Source: Paenibacillus tritici | Lineage (GTDB): Bacteria; Bacillota; Bacilli; Paenibacillales; Paenibacillaceae | NCBI RefSeq assembly: GCF_013204885.1 | Contig: NZ_JABMKX010000019.1 | Coordinates: forward strand, 1-64,000 | Direction of reading: 5' to 3' | DNA length: 64,000 nucleotides | Shown here: piece by piece, positions 49,011-57,996 of the stretch | How the letters are laid out: every line of letters begins with the position of its first letter | Position numbering within the stretch: position 1 is the first letter of the stretch | The notes under the pieces: model-generated | Told to the model about the DNA's origin: nothing | The model's input: the letters and a program-made list of their open reading frames with translations, nothing else | The model's database searches: none | Program-made: the position numbers and the translations under genes

Positions 49011-50189
49011 TCAAATACTCTTCCGTGGCGAGAATAATAACCCTGCCAGTCCAAACATCATGTACAGGCCGCCCATTAGCGCAAATACACTTCCGCCCCA
49101 GCCGGTTTGCAGCAGGACTCCGCCGATGCCCGGACCCGCTATGCTTCCGAGACTATAATGAAACGAGGACACTACATTTGCAGCCGGAAGCAGCTTGCGC
49201 GGCAGGATATCGGCGGCATAACTTAATCCAAGCGAGAAGAAAGAGCCTACAAGTCCCCCGGCCACCATCAGCAGCAGCAGTGTCAGCAGGAAATGCTCAC
49301 CCGCCAGCGGAAGCAGCGTGAAGGCCAGGCCTCCTCCTGTGCCTGCCGCAATCAGGATGGCTTTGCGGCCGTAGCGGTCGCTCCATATGCCAAGCGGCAG
49401 CTGCAAGAGAAGGCCCCCGATGCCTGCGAACGGCAGCAGGGCGGCAATCTGATCGGTGCTGAAGCCGATGCGCAGTCCGTATACCGGGAAGTTGCTGTTC
49501 AGGCTGGCTTCCATGTAGCCGTATAACAGCGCCGGAATCAGCGCATACCAAGCCAGACGGTAGCTTCGCCCAAACCGGCTGGCCTGGCCTTCGCTGTGCG
49601 CCATGGCTTCCGGGCGGGAGTCCTTCAGCTTGAGCCCTACGAGCAGCAGCACCAGCACGAACAGCAGTGCAGTAATCAGGAACGGAGCAGACTGGCCGAA
49701 CCGCAGCAGGCTGATGCCAAGCGGCCCCAGGCTGAAGCCCAGGCCGTAGGACATTCCGTACAGCGAAAGGTTCCGTCCACGGTGCTCCGCTGGTGTCATC
49801 AGCAGCACCCAGAGCTGTGCGGCATAGTTGACCGCTGAATCGCCGATTCCGACAAGCAGGCGGAGCACGAACCATATCTTCACTCCGGTAAGCAGCGGGA
49901 ACAGCAGCAGCGCCGCCAGCACCAGAGCGAGCCCGGCAGCGATCAGCTTTTTGAAGCCTATAGCGCCAAGCACCCGTTCCGCGACCAGCGTCATGGCAAA
50001 CGATCCCACATAAAGGGCGGCCGCATTGAGTCCGTTCAGCGAGGACGAGACGCCTTTTTGCTCCAGCAGAATGGATAAGACCGGCAGCAGCATCCCTTGG
50101 CTCATTCCTGCCAGTATAATGACGGCAATCAAAATCAAATAATTCATTCTGCCGCTGCGTGCAAGCGATAACGACTTTGAATCTGGCAC
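49011..50189 (-). CDS. MFS transporter
   Basis: This encodes 392 residues with twelve hydrophobic helices. The loop 2-3 motif is 'FAMTLVAERVLGAIGFKKLI' and the loop 8-9 repeat is 'PLGIWSDRYGRKAILIAAG', a clear MFS signature. A drug or metabolite exporter is likely, but the substrate is unknown. The start is GTG 50189 with AGGAGG 8 nt upstream; an ATG at 50210 precedes that site. It is divergent from an ArsR-like regulator gene across 137 bp, which may control it. Confidence 0.9.
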   Translation of the reverse strand: MPDSKSLSLARSGRMNYLILIAVIILAGMSQGMLLPVLSILLEQKGVSSSLNGLNAAALYVGSFAMTLVAERVLGAIGFKKLIAAGLALVLAALLLFPLLTGVKIWFVLRLLVGIGDSAVNYAAQLWVLLMTPAEHRGRNLSLYGMSYGLGFSLGPLGISLLRFGQSAPFLITALLFVLVLLLVGLKLKDSRPEAMAHSEGQASRFGRSYRLAWYALIPALLYGYMEASLNSNFPVYGLRIGFSTDQIAALLPFAGIGGLLLQLPLGIWSDRYGRKAILIAAGTGGGLAFTLLPLAGEHFLLTLLLLMVAGGLVGSFFSLGLSYAADILPRKLLPAANVVSSFHYSLGSIAGPGIGGVLLQTGWGGSVFALMGGLYMMFGLAGLLFSPRKSI

Positions 50190-50326
50190 GAATAAATCCT
50201 CCTGTATCATTCAGTGGTATTAGAAACCGGCCTCATCAGGCAAACACGGAACATTATAGTAGACAACCTTCTTCAAAACAAGAGATAATATATAGAAGTG
50301 ACTGATTTTTTGGAGGTGACCCCGGC

Positions 50327-51247
50327 TTGAAGAAGTATGAACTCAAAATTGATGTTTCTCCCGTATATGAACTGCTGGACAGTTTCATGTTATATGTAAC
50401 TAAGAAATGGACCTCCAATCTGGAGATCGGCACGGACTGGATCCGGGAGGTAGACGGCCGCTTCACACCTATGCAGCTGACTGCCCTGAAGCAGGCCGCC
50501 GAGTGGCCGTTCGAAGATTATGATGTCCTCTATGCCTGGGCTTACAGCCGGGGCGAGGCTTCCAAGGTGCTGCAGTTCCTGGATGAGCTGGAGAGCTCCT
50601 CCCTGGAAGAATGCCTCTTGCGTACAGGACCCTTTTTCCATAGCTTAACGCCGGAAGAATGCACGCGGATCAAGAACGGGTATACGCCTCTCTTGCGGAT
50701 ATGGTATGAGCATTATTTCCGCCATGTGGAGCATACGCTGCTGCCGCTGCTGATTGAAGACGCGTCTGAGAAAAAAATGCTGGAGAGCAAAATGGACATG
50801 GTCCCGCTGATTGAATATGCTTCCGGCGGTATTGTCATCGAGGACATCCCGGAGCTGGAGACCATTGTGCTGCTGCCTACGGTCCATAACCGGCCGATTA
50901 ACACCTATTGCTTCTATAAGAACCTTATGCTAGTTCAATATCCGGTAGATGTCCCTTCAGACAATGAGGAGGAGCCGCCTACGGTACTGCTTCGCTTAAC
51001 ACAGGCTCTCTCTGATCCAACCCGGCTGAGACTGCTGCGCTTCGTGGCGATTGAACCGAAGACGCTGTGGGAAATGCAGGCGGAGCTGAACCTGTCCCGT
51101 GAAATGCTGATGCATCATCTGCTCAGTCTGCGGGTCGCCGGACTTCTGCGCGTACATCTGCGCGGCGAAGGCACCGAACGCTACAGCATCCGGCCTGACG
51201 GGGCTTCGGAGCTGCAGATGTTCCTGGAGTCCTACATCCGTATATAA
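50327..51247 (+). CDS. ArsR-like winged-helix transcriptional regulator
   Basis: This encodes 306 residues. The N-terminal 200 residues are an all-alpha-rich domain of unknown role ('YELLDSFMLYVTKKWTSNLE'). The C-terminal winged helix is 'LTQALSDPTRLRLLRFVAIE' with 'MQAELNLSREMLMHHLLSLR', typical of the ArsR fold, followed by the wing 'RVHLRGEGTERYSIRPDG'. No metal-binding CxC motif is present, so it is not a metal sensor of the SmtB type. The start is TTG 50327 with GGAGGTGA upstream. It is divergent from the MFS gene and followed by the HAD gene 27 bp on. Confidence 0.86.
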   Translation: MKKYELKIDVSPVYELLDSFMLYVTKKWTSNLEIGTDWIREVDGRFTPMQLTALKQAAEWPFEDYDVLYAWAYSRGEASKVLQFLDELESSSLEECLLRTGPFFHSLTPEECTRIKNGYTPLLRIWYEHYFRHVEHTLLPLLIEDASEKKMLESKMDMVPLIEYASGGIVIEDIPELETIVLLPTVHNRPINTYCFYKNLMLVQYPVDVPSDNEEEPPTVLLRLTQALSDPTRLRLLRFVAIEPKTLWEMQAELNLSREMLMHHLLSLRVAGLLRVHLRGEGTERYSIRPDGASELQMFLESYIRI

Positions 51248-51274
51248 TAGAACACACATTTAGGAGTGAGCCGT

Positions 51275-52027
51275 ATGAAATATTTGACCCAACAAGTAAT
51301 CTTCGATCTGGACGACACCCTGGTGCATTGCAACAAATATTTCGACCTCATTCTTGGGCGGTATTTCGAGCTGATGTCCGACTGGTTCAGCGATGCCGGA
51401 CCAACAATCAGCGAATTCCGCAGCAAGCAGGTAGAGATTGATGTCGAGACAGTCAGCACCAGCGGACTTGCCAGCGACAATTTCCCGAAATCCCTGATTG
51501 CCACCTACCGGTATTTTTGCAGCAAATATAACCGCAAAGCTGACTCCTTCGAGGAGCAGCAGCTCATGAAGCTGGGGCTGAGCGTATACGACCAGGAGGT
51601 GGAAGCCTATCCCGGAATGGTGGAGACACTGGACACCCTCAAGCAGGACGGTCATTCCCTCTACCTCTACACTGGCGGCGACGACTCCATTCAGCAGCGC
51701 AAAATCGCCCAAATGAAGCTGGACGCCTATTTTGATGACCGGATCTATATCCGCCAGCACAAAAATGTGGAGGCGCTTGAGCATATCCTGACGACCCATC
51801 ATTTCGACCGCAAAATCACCTGGATGATCGGCAACTCCCTGCGTACCGATGTGCTTCCCGCTCTGACTGCCGGCATCAACAGCATCTATCTGAAGCAGCC
51901 CAATGAATGGCTCTACAATCTGATTGAGCTTCAGCGGGAGATGCAGCAGTCCGTGCTGACGATCTCTGCCATTCACGAGGTTCCTCCGGTCATCCGTACG
52001 GCTGCCCTGCGTGAGCATCACGGCTGA
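51275..52027 (+). CDS. HAD-family hydrolase
   Basis: This encodes 250 residues. Motif I 'VIFDLDDTLVHCNKYFD' has the nucleophile Asp and acid Asp near residue 10. Motif II is in 'LYLYTGGDDSIQ', and motif IV 'WMIGNSLRTDVLPALTAG' supplies the metal ligand. The helical cap inserted after motif I resembles class C1 phosphatases such as phosphoglycolate phosphatase. The substrate is unknown. ATG 51275 follows TAGGAG. It probably shares a transcript with the ArsR-like regulator upstream. Confidence 0.9.
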   Translation: MKYLTQQVIFDLDDTLVHCNKYFDLILGRYFELMSDWFSDAGPTISEFRSKQVEIDVETVSTSGLASDNFPKSLIATYRYFCSKYNRKADSFEEQQLMKLGLSVYDQEVEAYPGMVETLDTLKQDGHSLYLYTGGDDSIQQRKIAQMKLDAYFDDRIYIRQHKNVEALEHILTTHHFDRKITWMIGNSLRTDVLPALTAGINSIYLKQPNEWLYNLIELQREMQQSVLTISAIHEVPPVIRTAALREHHG

Positions 52028-52129
52028 TGGCCCGCTTCCCTTAGCGGGTGTTACAAATGGCATAGGCAGCCTGCTGCCGGTATGATTATACTATTTGGGT
52101 AGATTGTCATATCGTGCAGGAGGCTGGTC

Positions 52130-52864
52130 ATGAACAAACCCAAACCGAACCATTCCAGGAATACCCGGGGCAACGGGCGAATCCTCCCTATGTTGCTTGC
52201 TGTCATTGCAGTGCTGCTGATCGCAATCTTTGTCTTCATCCTTACGAACGGCAAATCGTCCGGCACGGCCGGGCTGGATAATCTCCCTAATTACACCGAT
52301 GTGAAGGGAAAGATCGTTGTCGACGGGCTGAAGTATGAGAAACAGCCGCATCTGGGCAAGGAAGACGCCAGGGTGAAGGTGATTGAGTTCGCGGATTTCA
52401 AATGCCCGGCCTGCAAAAATTGGACCGCCTCTTATCTGGATACCTTCATCAAGGACTACGTGGATACCGGCAAGGTCCAGTTCTACTTCATGAACTTTGC
52501 CTTCATCGACCGGGACTCCTACCTGGCCGCCAGTGCCGGGGAAGCCATCCACCGGCAGAGCAATGAGAAGTTCTGGGAATATCTCCACAAGCTCTATGCC
52601 AATCAGGGCGATGAGAGCGAGATCTGGGCAACCCAGAAGTTCATCCTGGGGTTCGTGAAGGACAATATTGAAGGCATTGATTATGGGCAATTCGAGCAGG
52701 ACCTGAAGAACCATACTTATATGTACGATGTAAAAGAAGACTTCAAAATCGCCGGCGCTTACGGCGTGAACGGCACGCCGAAGTTCATGGTGAACGGCGT
52801 GCTGCTGCCGGATTCCTCTTATGAGGGCTTGAGCGCCGCCATTGAAGCGGCTTTGAACAAATAA
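52130..52864 (+). CDS. membrane-anchored DsbA-family thiol oxidoreductase (BdbD-like)
   Basis: This encodes 244 residues. A basic N-terminus and one membrane helix (about 18-38) anchor it with the domain outside. The thioredoxin-like active site is 'FADFKCPACKNW', with Cys92 and Cys95 in CPAC. The cis-Pro loop is 'NGTPKFMVNG'. The helical insertion between them fits DsbA/BdbD proteins, which introduce disulfides into exported proteins. AGGAGG precedes ATG 52130. No BdbC-like quinone partner is adjacent, so re-oxidation must come from elsewhere. Confidence 0.92.
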   Translation: MNKPKPNHSRNTRGNGRILPMLLAVIAVLLIAIFVFILTNGKSSGTAGLDNLPNYTDVKGKIVVDGLKYEKQPHLGKEDARVKVIEFADFKCPACKNWTASYLDTFIKDYVDTGKVQFYFMNFAFIDRDSYLAASAGEAIHRQSNEKFWEYLHKLYANQGDESEIWATQKFILGFVKDNIEGIDYGQFEQDLKNHTYMYDVKEDFKIAGAYGVNGTPKFMVNGVLLPDSSYEGLSAAIEAALNK

Positions 52865-52865
52865 C

Positions 52866-52903
52866 AAAGCGCCCCGGCCGGGAAGAACAGGCCGGGGCGC
52901 TTT
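52866..52903. terminator. bidirectional terminator between DsbA-like gene and topB
   Basis: AAAGCGCCCCGGCC (52866-52879) pairs perfectly over 14 bp with GGCCGGGGCGCTTT (52890-52903). TTTTG and AAAG flanks serve both strands. Confidence 0.9.
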
Positions 52904-52915
52904 TGTATGCAGGAA

Positions 52916-55192
52916 TTAGGATTCCACGGCCAGCTGGCCGGTATCCATATTGTTCAGCACCAGCTTGCCTTCAAGCGGCGCGCCATCCTCACCGGTCAGC
53001 TTGAGCTTCCCGGTTCTGCCCTTCTCGATCAAGGCCTTGACCTGGGTGTCGGTCAGCGTGCGGCCGTGATTTTCCTTCCAGATTACGAACTTGCAGCCTT
53101 CCTTGTAATGGGAGCAGCCGTAGCCCTTCCGTCCCATGAAGATCATACCGCCGCAGCCGGGACGCGGACAGGCTCCAATAATCTTCGGCCCTGTATCCTC
53201 ACTCTTCACGGCAACCGCAGAGGACCCGCTGCGCTTTCTTGCTGCTGCGGGCTTGTCGGCTGCTTTGCGTTCAGCAGCCTTGCGCGGCGCAGCAGCAGAG
53301 CTGCGGCCTTTGGCACTTCCGTTCAAGGAAGGGGTATCTCCTTCAAAGGAGGTCTTGGCGGCCCGGGACTGCGCCCGGACCTTGTCCACAATCATCGAGG
53401 CGAACCGTTTGACGTTCTCCATGAATTGTCCGTCGGCCGCGGTGCCGCGCGCGATTTCATTCAGGCGGCGCTCCCACTGCCCGGTCATTTCCGGGGAGGT
53501 CAGCAGCTCCACGCCAGCCCCGCGGATCAGCTCAATCGCCGTCCTGCCCTTTTGGGTGATGGCGATTTTTTTACCCTGCATCTCCACATAGCCGACATTC
53601 TTCAGCCGCTCAATCGTGGCCGCCCGGGTCGCCGGAGTGCCCAGCCCTGAATCCTTCATGGCATCACGCAGCTCTTCGTCTTCGATCTGCTTGCCGGCGC
53701 TCTCCATCGCCTTCAGCAACGTCCCCTCCGTGTAGTGCTTCGGCGGCTGGGTATCCTTCTCCTTCACGATAGCATCGCTGCAGTATACTTCACCGTCCGC
53801 AGCAATCGAGAACGGCTCGTTCACCTCAAGCTCCTCTTCCTCCTCGTCCTCCTTGCCTTTGCCCTTAGCCGGTCTGGACTTGTCCTTCTTCTGATCCCCG
53901 TAGATCACCTTCCAGCCGAGGCTGAGCAGCTCCTTGACCGTAGTCTTGAACTTCTCATTCTCCACCTCGGTGATCACCGTATGAACCTTGTATTCAGCAG
54001 CCGGATAGAACTGGGAGAGGAACCGGCGGACGATCAGATCGTACAGCTTGGCCTCATCTGTGCTTAACCCGTTCGCTTTACGGTTCGTCGGCAGAATCGC
54101 ATGGTGATCCTCAACCTTGGAGGGATTACAGATAAACTTGTTGCCTTTGTGGACCAGATTGCGGTTGGCCCCCTTCACCCACTCATCGTACTGCGTACCC
54201 TGAAGGGCCGACAGCGTCTTGTGCATCTCCGGAATATTCTGCTCCGTAACATAGTTGGAGTTGGTACGCGGGTATGAGATCACTTTATGCTTCTCGTATA
54301 ACGCCTGGGCGATATCCAGTGTTTTTTTGGCGGAGAAAGCGTACTTCCCGTTCGCCTCACGCTGCAGCAGCGTCAAATCGTACAGCTTGTTCGGGTATTC
54401 CTTGGTTTCCTTCACCTCATAGGAGTTAATCCTGGCGGGCTTCCCCTTGACCTTGGCTGCAAGCGCCTCCGCCTTGGCACCGTCCGTCAGCCGCTCCCCC
54501 TGCCACATTCCCTTGTAGGCCAGCTCATTCTGGCTGAAATGTCCCTCCACTTCAAAGAACTTCAGCGAAGAGAAGGCCTCAATGGTCTTCTGGCGGTCAT
54601 AGATCAGGGCCAGCACGGGTGTCTGCACCCGGCCTACAGAGAGCAGAACATTATGCTTGGTCGTAAAAGCGCGCGAGCCGTTCATCCCGATCAGCCAGTC
54701 CGCCTCGCTGCGCGCTCTGGCCGCTTTGGTCAGATTCTCGTATTCCGCACCGTCCTTCAGCTCCTGGAAGCCTTTGCGGATCGTCTCCGGCGTCAGGTCG
54801 GAGATCCACAGCCGCTTCACCGGCTGGTTCAGCTCCAGATAGCGCTGGATCAGGGAGAAGATATGCTGGCCTTCACGCCCGGCATCGCAGGAATTCACCA
54901 GCAGATCGCTGCGCTTCGCCAGCTCCCCGATCACCTTCAGCTGGTCCAGCGTGCGTGCATTCGGCAACAGCTTGAACTCTTCGGGGATGATAGGCAGATC
55001 GTGAATGTTCCACTTTTTATATTTGTTGTCGTAAGCCTCGGGCTCTGCCAGGCCGATCAGATGCCCGATGGCCCAGGTGATAATGTATTGCTCCCCTTCC
55101 AGATAGGAACGGTAATTTTTGGCCTTCGGTTCTATTGCGGCGGCGATATTCCGCCCCATGTCCGGTTTCTCCGCAATAATGAGTGTCTTCAA
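52916..55192 (-). CDS. topB: DNA topoisomerase III
   Basis: A 758-residue type IA topoisomerase. The TOPRIM domain has 'LIIAEKPDMGRNIAAAIEPK' and 'NSCDAGREGQHIF'. The active-site Tyr lies in 'KVISYPRTNSNYVTEQ' near 320. A basic Lys/Ala/Ser-rich linker (about 655-695) leads to a single C-terminal zinc finger 'GACPRPGCGGMIFMGRKGYG' with 'CSHYKEGCKF'. It relaxes and decatenates DNA, acting with RecQ-like helicases. The start is TTG 55192 with AAGGAG 9 nt upstream. It stands alone with its own terminator. Confidence 0.95.
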   Translation of the reverse strand: MKTLIIAEKPDMGRNIAAAIEPKAKNYRSYLEGEQYIITWAIGHLIGLAEPEAYDNKYKKWNIHDLPIIPEEFKLLPNARTLDQLKVIGELAKRSDLLVNSCDAGREGQHIFSLIQRYLELNQPVKRLWISDLTPETIRKGFQELKDGAEYENLTKAARARSEADWLIGMNGSRAFTTKHNVLLSVGRVQTPVLALIYDRQKTIEAFSSLKFFEVEGHFSQNELAYKGMWQGERLTDGAKAEALAAKVKGKPARINSYEVKETKEYPNKLYDLTLLQREANGKYAFSAKKTLDIAQALYEKHKVISYPRTNSNYVTEQNIPEMHKTLSALQGTQYDEWVKGANRNLVHKGNKFICNPSKVEDHHAILPTNRKANGLSTDEAKLYDLIVRRFLSQFYPAAEYKVHTVITEVENEKFKTTVKELLSLGWKVIYGDQKKDKSRPAKGKGKEDEEEEELEVNEPFSIAADGEVYCSDAIVKEKDTQPPKHYTEGTLLKAMESAGKQIEDEELRDAMKDSGLGTPATRAATIERLKNVGYVEMQGKKIAITQKGRTAIELIRGAGVELLTSPEMTGQWERRLNEIARGTAADGQFMENVKRFASMIVDKVRAQSRAAKTSFEGDTPSLNGSAKGRSSAAAPRKAAERKAADKPAAARKRSGSSAVAVKSEDTGPKIIGACPRPGCGGMIFMGRKGYGCSHYKEGCKFVIWKENHGRTLTDTQVKALIEKGRTGKLKLTGEDGAPLEGKLVLNNMDTGQLAVES

Positions 55193-55289
55193 AAATAATC
55201 GCTCCTTACCCTTGGTTCTACCAAAATACGTCCAGTTGTCTATTATACCATTAATGGGCGGTGAACGGCTCCCCTCTTTAAGAGGACGG

Positions 55290-55706
55290 CTACCTGTTAC
55301 GGAAAACGGTCATCAAAAGAACAAGCGCCGCACTCAGCAGCCCGAACAGCTCAAGTGCAAATTCCCTGGAGCGCTTCTTCCGGAAAAAAACGATAGCGGG
55401 ATGAGCGAGCCCCGCCCCCAGAAACAGGACCGACAGCAGCAGGCCAAAGCTAAGCAGTGTGAACACCGGGGTATTAGACTGCGGTCCCCCGATGAAGGCA
55501 ATCAGTACAATCAGCATCGCCAGAATGTACAGCACCACGCGGAAGAAAAGAATATAGGGCCCGGACTTTACGGGTGCAGGTTCTACTTCGGCCTGCTGTT
55601 CCCTGGCCCGCTCTTCCAGCAGGCGGCGGATTTCCTCCGGATGCTCATTACGCATTCTCTGCATCTGTCTGGCATTGTCAAGCCGGCGTCTTAAGCTTCC
55701 AAACAT
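55290..55706 (-). CDS. small membrane protein of unknown function
   Basis: This encodes 138 residues. The N-terminal cytoplasmic part is charged and helical ('NARQMQRMRNEHPEEIRRLL' then 'EERAREQQAEVE'). Three hydrophobic helices follow at about 55-75, 80-103 and 115-134. No family is recognised. ATG 55706 follows GGAGGGAG; an upstream in-frame ATG at 55739 is weaker. It lies between topB and proS on the same strand, 66 bp downstream of proS, and could be read from the proS transcript. Confidence 0.7.
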   Translation of the reverse strand: MFGSLRRRLDNARQMQRMRNEHPEEIRRLLEERAREQQAEVEPAPVKSGPYILFFRVVLYILAMLIVLIAFIGGPQSNTPVFTLLSFGLLLSVLFLGAGLAHPAIVFFRKKRSREFALELFGLLSAALVLLMTVFRNR

Positions 55707-55772
55707 GTATCTCCCTCCTCTCCCAGGCGGCGAATTCATGCAGCATTTCCCCTATTTTACCAGACCGGTTCA

Positions 55773-57503
55773 TCACATAAAAGCTGCATCCGGAGCGGTA
55801 CGCAGAGCGCTTACCCGCAGCACGGCCTCGCCAATATCTACGATCTCCTTGCTGCCGGCTCGGCGGTCCATATATTCAACCTTCTGCTCTGCGGCTGACT
55901 TGCCGACAACCAGCGCCACCGGGATACCGATTAGCCCGGCATCCTTGAATTTGACGCCTGCCCGCTCATCCCGGTCATCCAGCAGCGTATCAATGCCTAG
56001 AGAGGTGAGCTGTACATACATGGCTTCGGCCAGCTCACGCTGCTCTGTATCTTTGGCAGACATCAGCAGGATATGAACCGTATATGGAGCCAGGGCCAGC
56101 GGCCAGCTCAGCCCTTGCTCATCATTGTTCTGCTCTGCCACCGCGGACAGCAGCCGGGAGATGCCGATGCCATAACAGCCCATAACCACCGGCTGGCTGC
56201 GGCCGTCAGTATCCAGGTAGCCCGCCCCCAGCTTCTCACTGTAGACCGTACCAAGCTTGAAGACATGCCCCACCTCAATGCCCTGATGGAATTCAAGCCC
56301 GCCTCCGCCGCAGTGCGGGCAGACATCGCCAGGAGCGGCGCTGCGGAAATCTCCTACATGTGTAAGCGGGAAGTCCCGGCCGGGCACAACTCCGCGCAGA
56401 TGGTAATCCTTCTCTCCCGCACCTGTGACGGCCGCTGCCATATCTGCAATGGCAGCATCCACCAGGATTTGTACAGACAATCCGGCCGGTCCGACATAAC
56501 CGGCTCCGACTCCAGCCACTTCCTGCACACGGTCATGCTCAGCCAGCGCGATCTCTCCGCAGCCCAGGTATTGCTGCACCTTCAGCTCGTTGACCTCATG
56601 ATCTCCCCGGACCAGCACGGCAAAAGCACTGCTGCCGCTTGTATAAATGATCGTCTTGATGATCTCCTCCGTCCTGATCCCACTCTCCTGCTCCAGCTGC
56701 TGAATGGTCTTTTGATCCGGGGTGTGGAATTTCTCAGGTGCAGGCATTCCGCTACAATCCTGTGCTGAACGGGCGGTACCGCGCCGCACTTCAGCCTGCT
56801 CCAGATTCGCAGCATACCCGCAAAGGGTGCAGACGGCAAGCGTATCCTCGCCGATCTCTGACAAGGCCATGAATTCATGATTTTGACCCTTACCGCCAAT
56901 CGCACCGGCATTCGCCTGCACTGCCCGGTACTTCAAGCCGCAGCGGTCAAAGATCCGTTCATAAGCGCTGTACATCGTCTGATAGGTCAGATCCAGCCCC
57001 TCCCAGCCTGCATCGAACGAGTAGGCATCCTTCATGAGGAACTCCCTGCCCCGCAGAAGCCCGGAGCGCGGACGGCGTTCATCCCGGAACTTCGTCTGGA
57101 TCTGATAGACCGTAACCGGAAGCCTCCGGTAAGAGTTAATCTCTCCGCGTACAAGCTCCGTTACTACCTCTTCATGAGTAGGGCCAAGCACGAACTCACG
57201 TTCATGACGGTCCTGAAGCTTCATCAGCTCTTTGCCGTACACCTCATAACGTTCGGATTGTCTCCATAGCTCCGCAGGCTGCAGGGAAGGCATCAGGACC
57301 TCCTGTGCGCCGGATGCCTCCATTTCCTGACGGACGATAGTCTCGATGTTGCGCAGTACCTTCCGTCCCAGGGGCATATAGGTATATACCCCGGCAGCCA
57401 GCTGCCGGATATATCCGGCACGAAGCAGCAGCTGATGGCTCCTGGTCTCTGCTTCAGCAGGGGCTTCGCGTAGAGTGGTAACGAATAGATGACTTTGGCG
57501 CAT
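55773..57503 (-). CDS. proS: proline--tRNA ligase
   Basis: A 576-residue class II aminoacyl-tRNA synthetase of the bacterial type. Motif 1 is around 'GVYTYMPLGRKVLRNIETIV', motif 2 'TKFRDERRPRSGLLRGREFL' and motif 3 'VMGCYGIGISRLLSAVAEQ'. The editing insertion domain lies between motifs 2 and 3 (about 225-380). A C-terminal anticodon-binding domain follows ('VHILLMSAKDTEQRELAEAM'). ATG 57503 follows AAAGAGG. A proline-specific T-box leader with terminator precedes the gene, so expression rises when tRNA-Pro is uncharged. Confidence 0.96.
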   Translation of the reverse strand: MRQSHLFVTTLREAPAEAETRSHQLLLRAGYIRQLAAGVYTYMPLGRKVLRNIETIVRQEMEASGAQEVLMPSLQPAELWRQSERYEVYGKELMKLQDRHEREFVLGPTHEEVVTELVRGEINSYRRLPVTVYQIQTKFRDERRPRSGLLRGREFLMKDAYSFDAGWEGLDLTYQTMYSAYERIFDRCGLKYRAVQANAGAIGGKGQNHEFMALSEIGEDTLAVCTLCGYAANLEQAEVRRGTARSAQDCSGMPAPEKFHTPDQKTIQQLEQESGIRTEEIIKTIIYTSGSSAFAVLVRGDHEVNELKVQQYLGCGEIALAEHDRVQEVAGVGAGYVGPAGLSVQILVDAAIADMAAAVTGAGEKDYHLRGVVPGRDFPLTHVGDFRSAAPGDVCPHCGGGGLEFHQGIEVGHVFKLGTVYSEKLGAGYLDTDGRSQPVVMGCYGIGISRLLSAVAEQNNDEQGLSWPLALAPYTVHILLMSAKDTEQRELAEAMYVQLTSLGIDTLLDDRDERAGVKFKDAGLIGIPVALVVGKSAAEQKVEYMDRRAGSKEIVDIGEAVLRVSALRTAPDAAFM

Positions 57504-57540
57504 ACAGATCAGCCTCTTTCTCAATAGAATATGAAAACGC

Positions 57541-57790
57541 AAAAAAAGACGCATCCGTCAGGGACGAATGCGCCGTGTTACCACCCTGGTTCAACCGCAG
57601 AAATAACCTGCGATCCTCAAATCCGGGTAACGGCCGGGGCCGGCAGTCTGATGCACAACTCTACATAAGATTGCAGCTTCCAAGGCAGGATGGTCTCTCA
57701 CGCTCTTCAGGGGATCTTTCAGCCGGTGAATCCCCTCTCTGTTTCTGGCGGTTACGGATACCAGGTCCTTGGTCAACGCTTTTTCCGTTA
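57541..57790 (-). ncRNA. T-box riboswitch upstream of proS
   Basis: On the minus strand the T-box sequence AGGGTGGTAACACGG (57587-57573) is followed by a terminator stem (57574-57548) and a run of seven T. Stem I contains 'CAGAGAGGGGATTC' and 'GCTGAAAGATCCCC'. Helix CCAAGG (57772-57767) / CCTTGG (57685-57680) closes the specifier loop, and a CCT proline codon (57689-57687) lies directly above it, followed by G. Binding of uncharged tRNA-Pro would favour the antiterminator. The specifier assignment is inferred from this folding by eye. Confidence 0.9.
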
Positions 57791-57804
57791 TAATATGGTT
57801 CTTA

Positions 57805-57833
57805 ATCTATACGATATTCATTCCTCCGTCAAG
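57805..57833 (-). promoter_or_regulatory. sigma-A promoter of the proS T-box transcript
   Basis: On the minus strand TTGACG (57833-57828), a 17-bp spacer and TAGATT (57810-57805), just upstream of the T-box stem I. Confidence 0.7.
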
Positions 57834-57996
57834 CCAGTGATAATGGATTGTAAATGCAATTAAATATTTTCATCAAATGGCTTAAGATATGAAAAAAATG
57901 TGTCGATAAACCGAATATATGAGTAGAGTCATTCAGAGAGAAACGGCTACCGATGCTACCAGCCGATTTCCATGTACCAGAGGGGGAACCATTCCA

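Noticed and set aside
52091-52867. A 258-codon antisense frame opposite the DsbA-like gene
   Set aside because: It lacks a ribosome-binding site, while the plus-strand gene has a CPAC site, membrane anchor and proper start.
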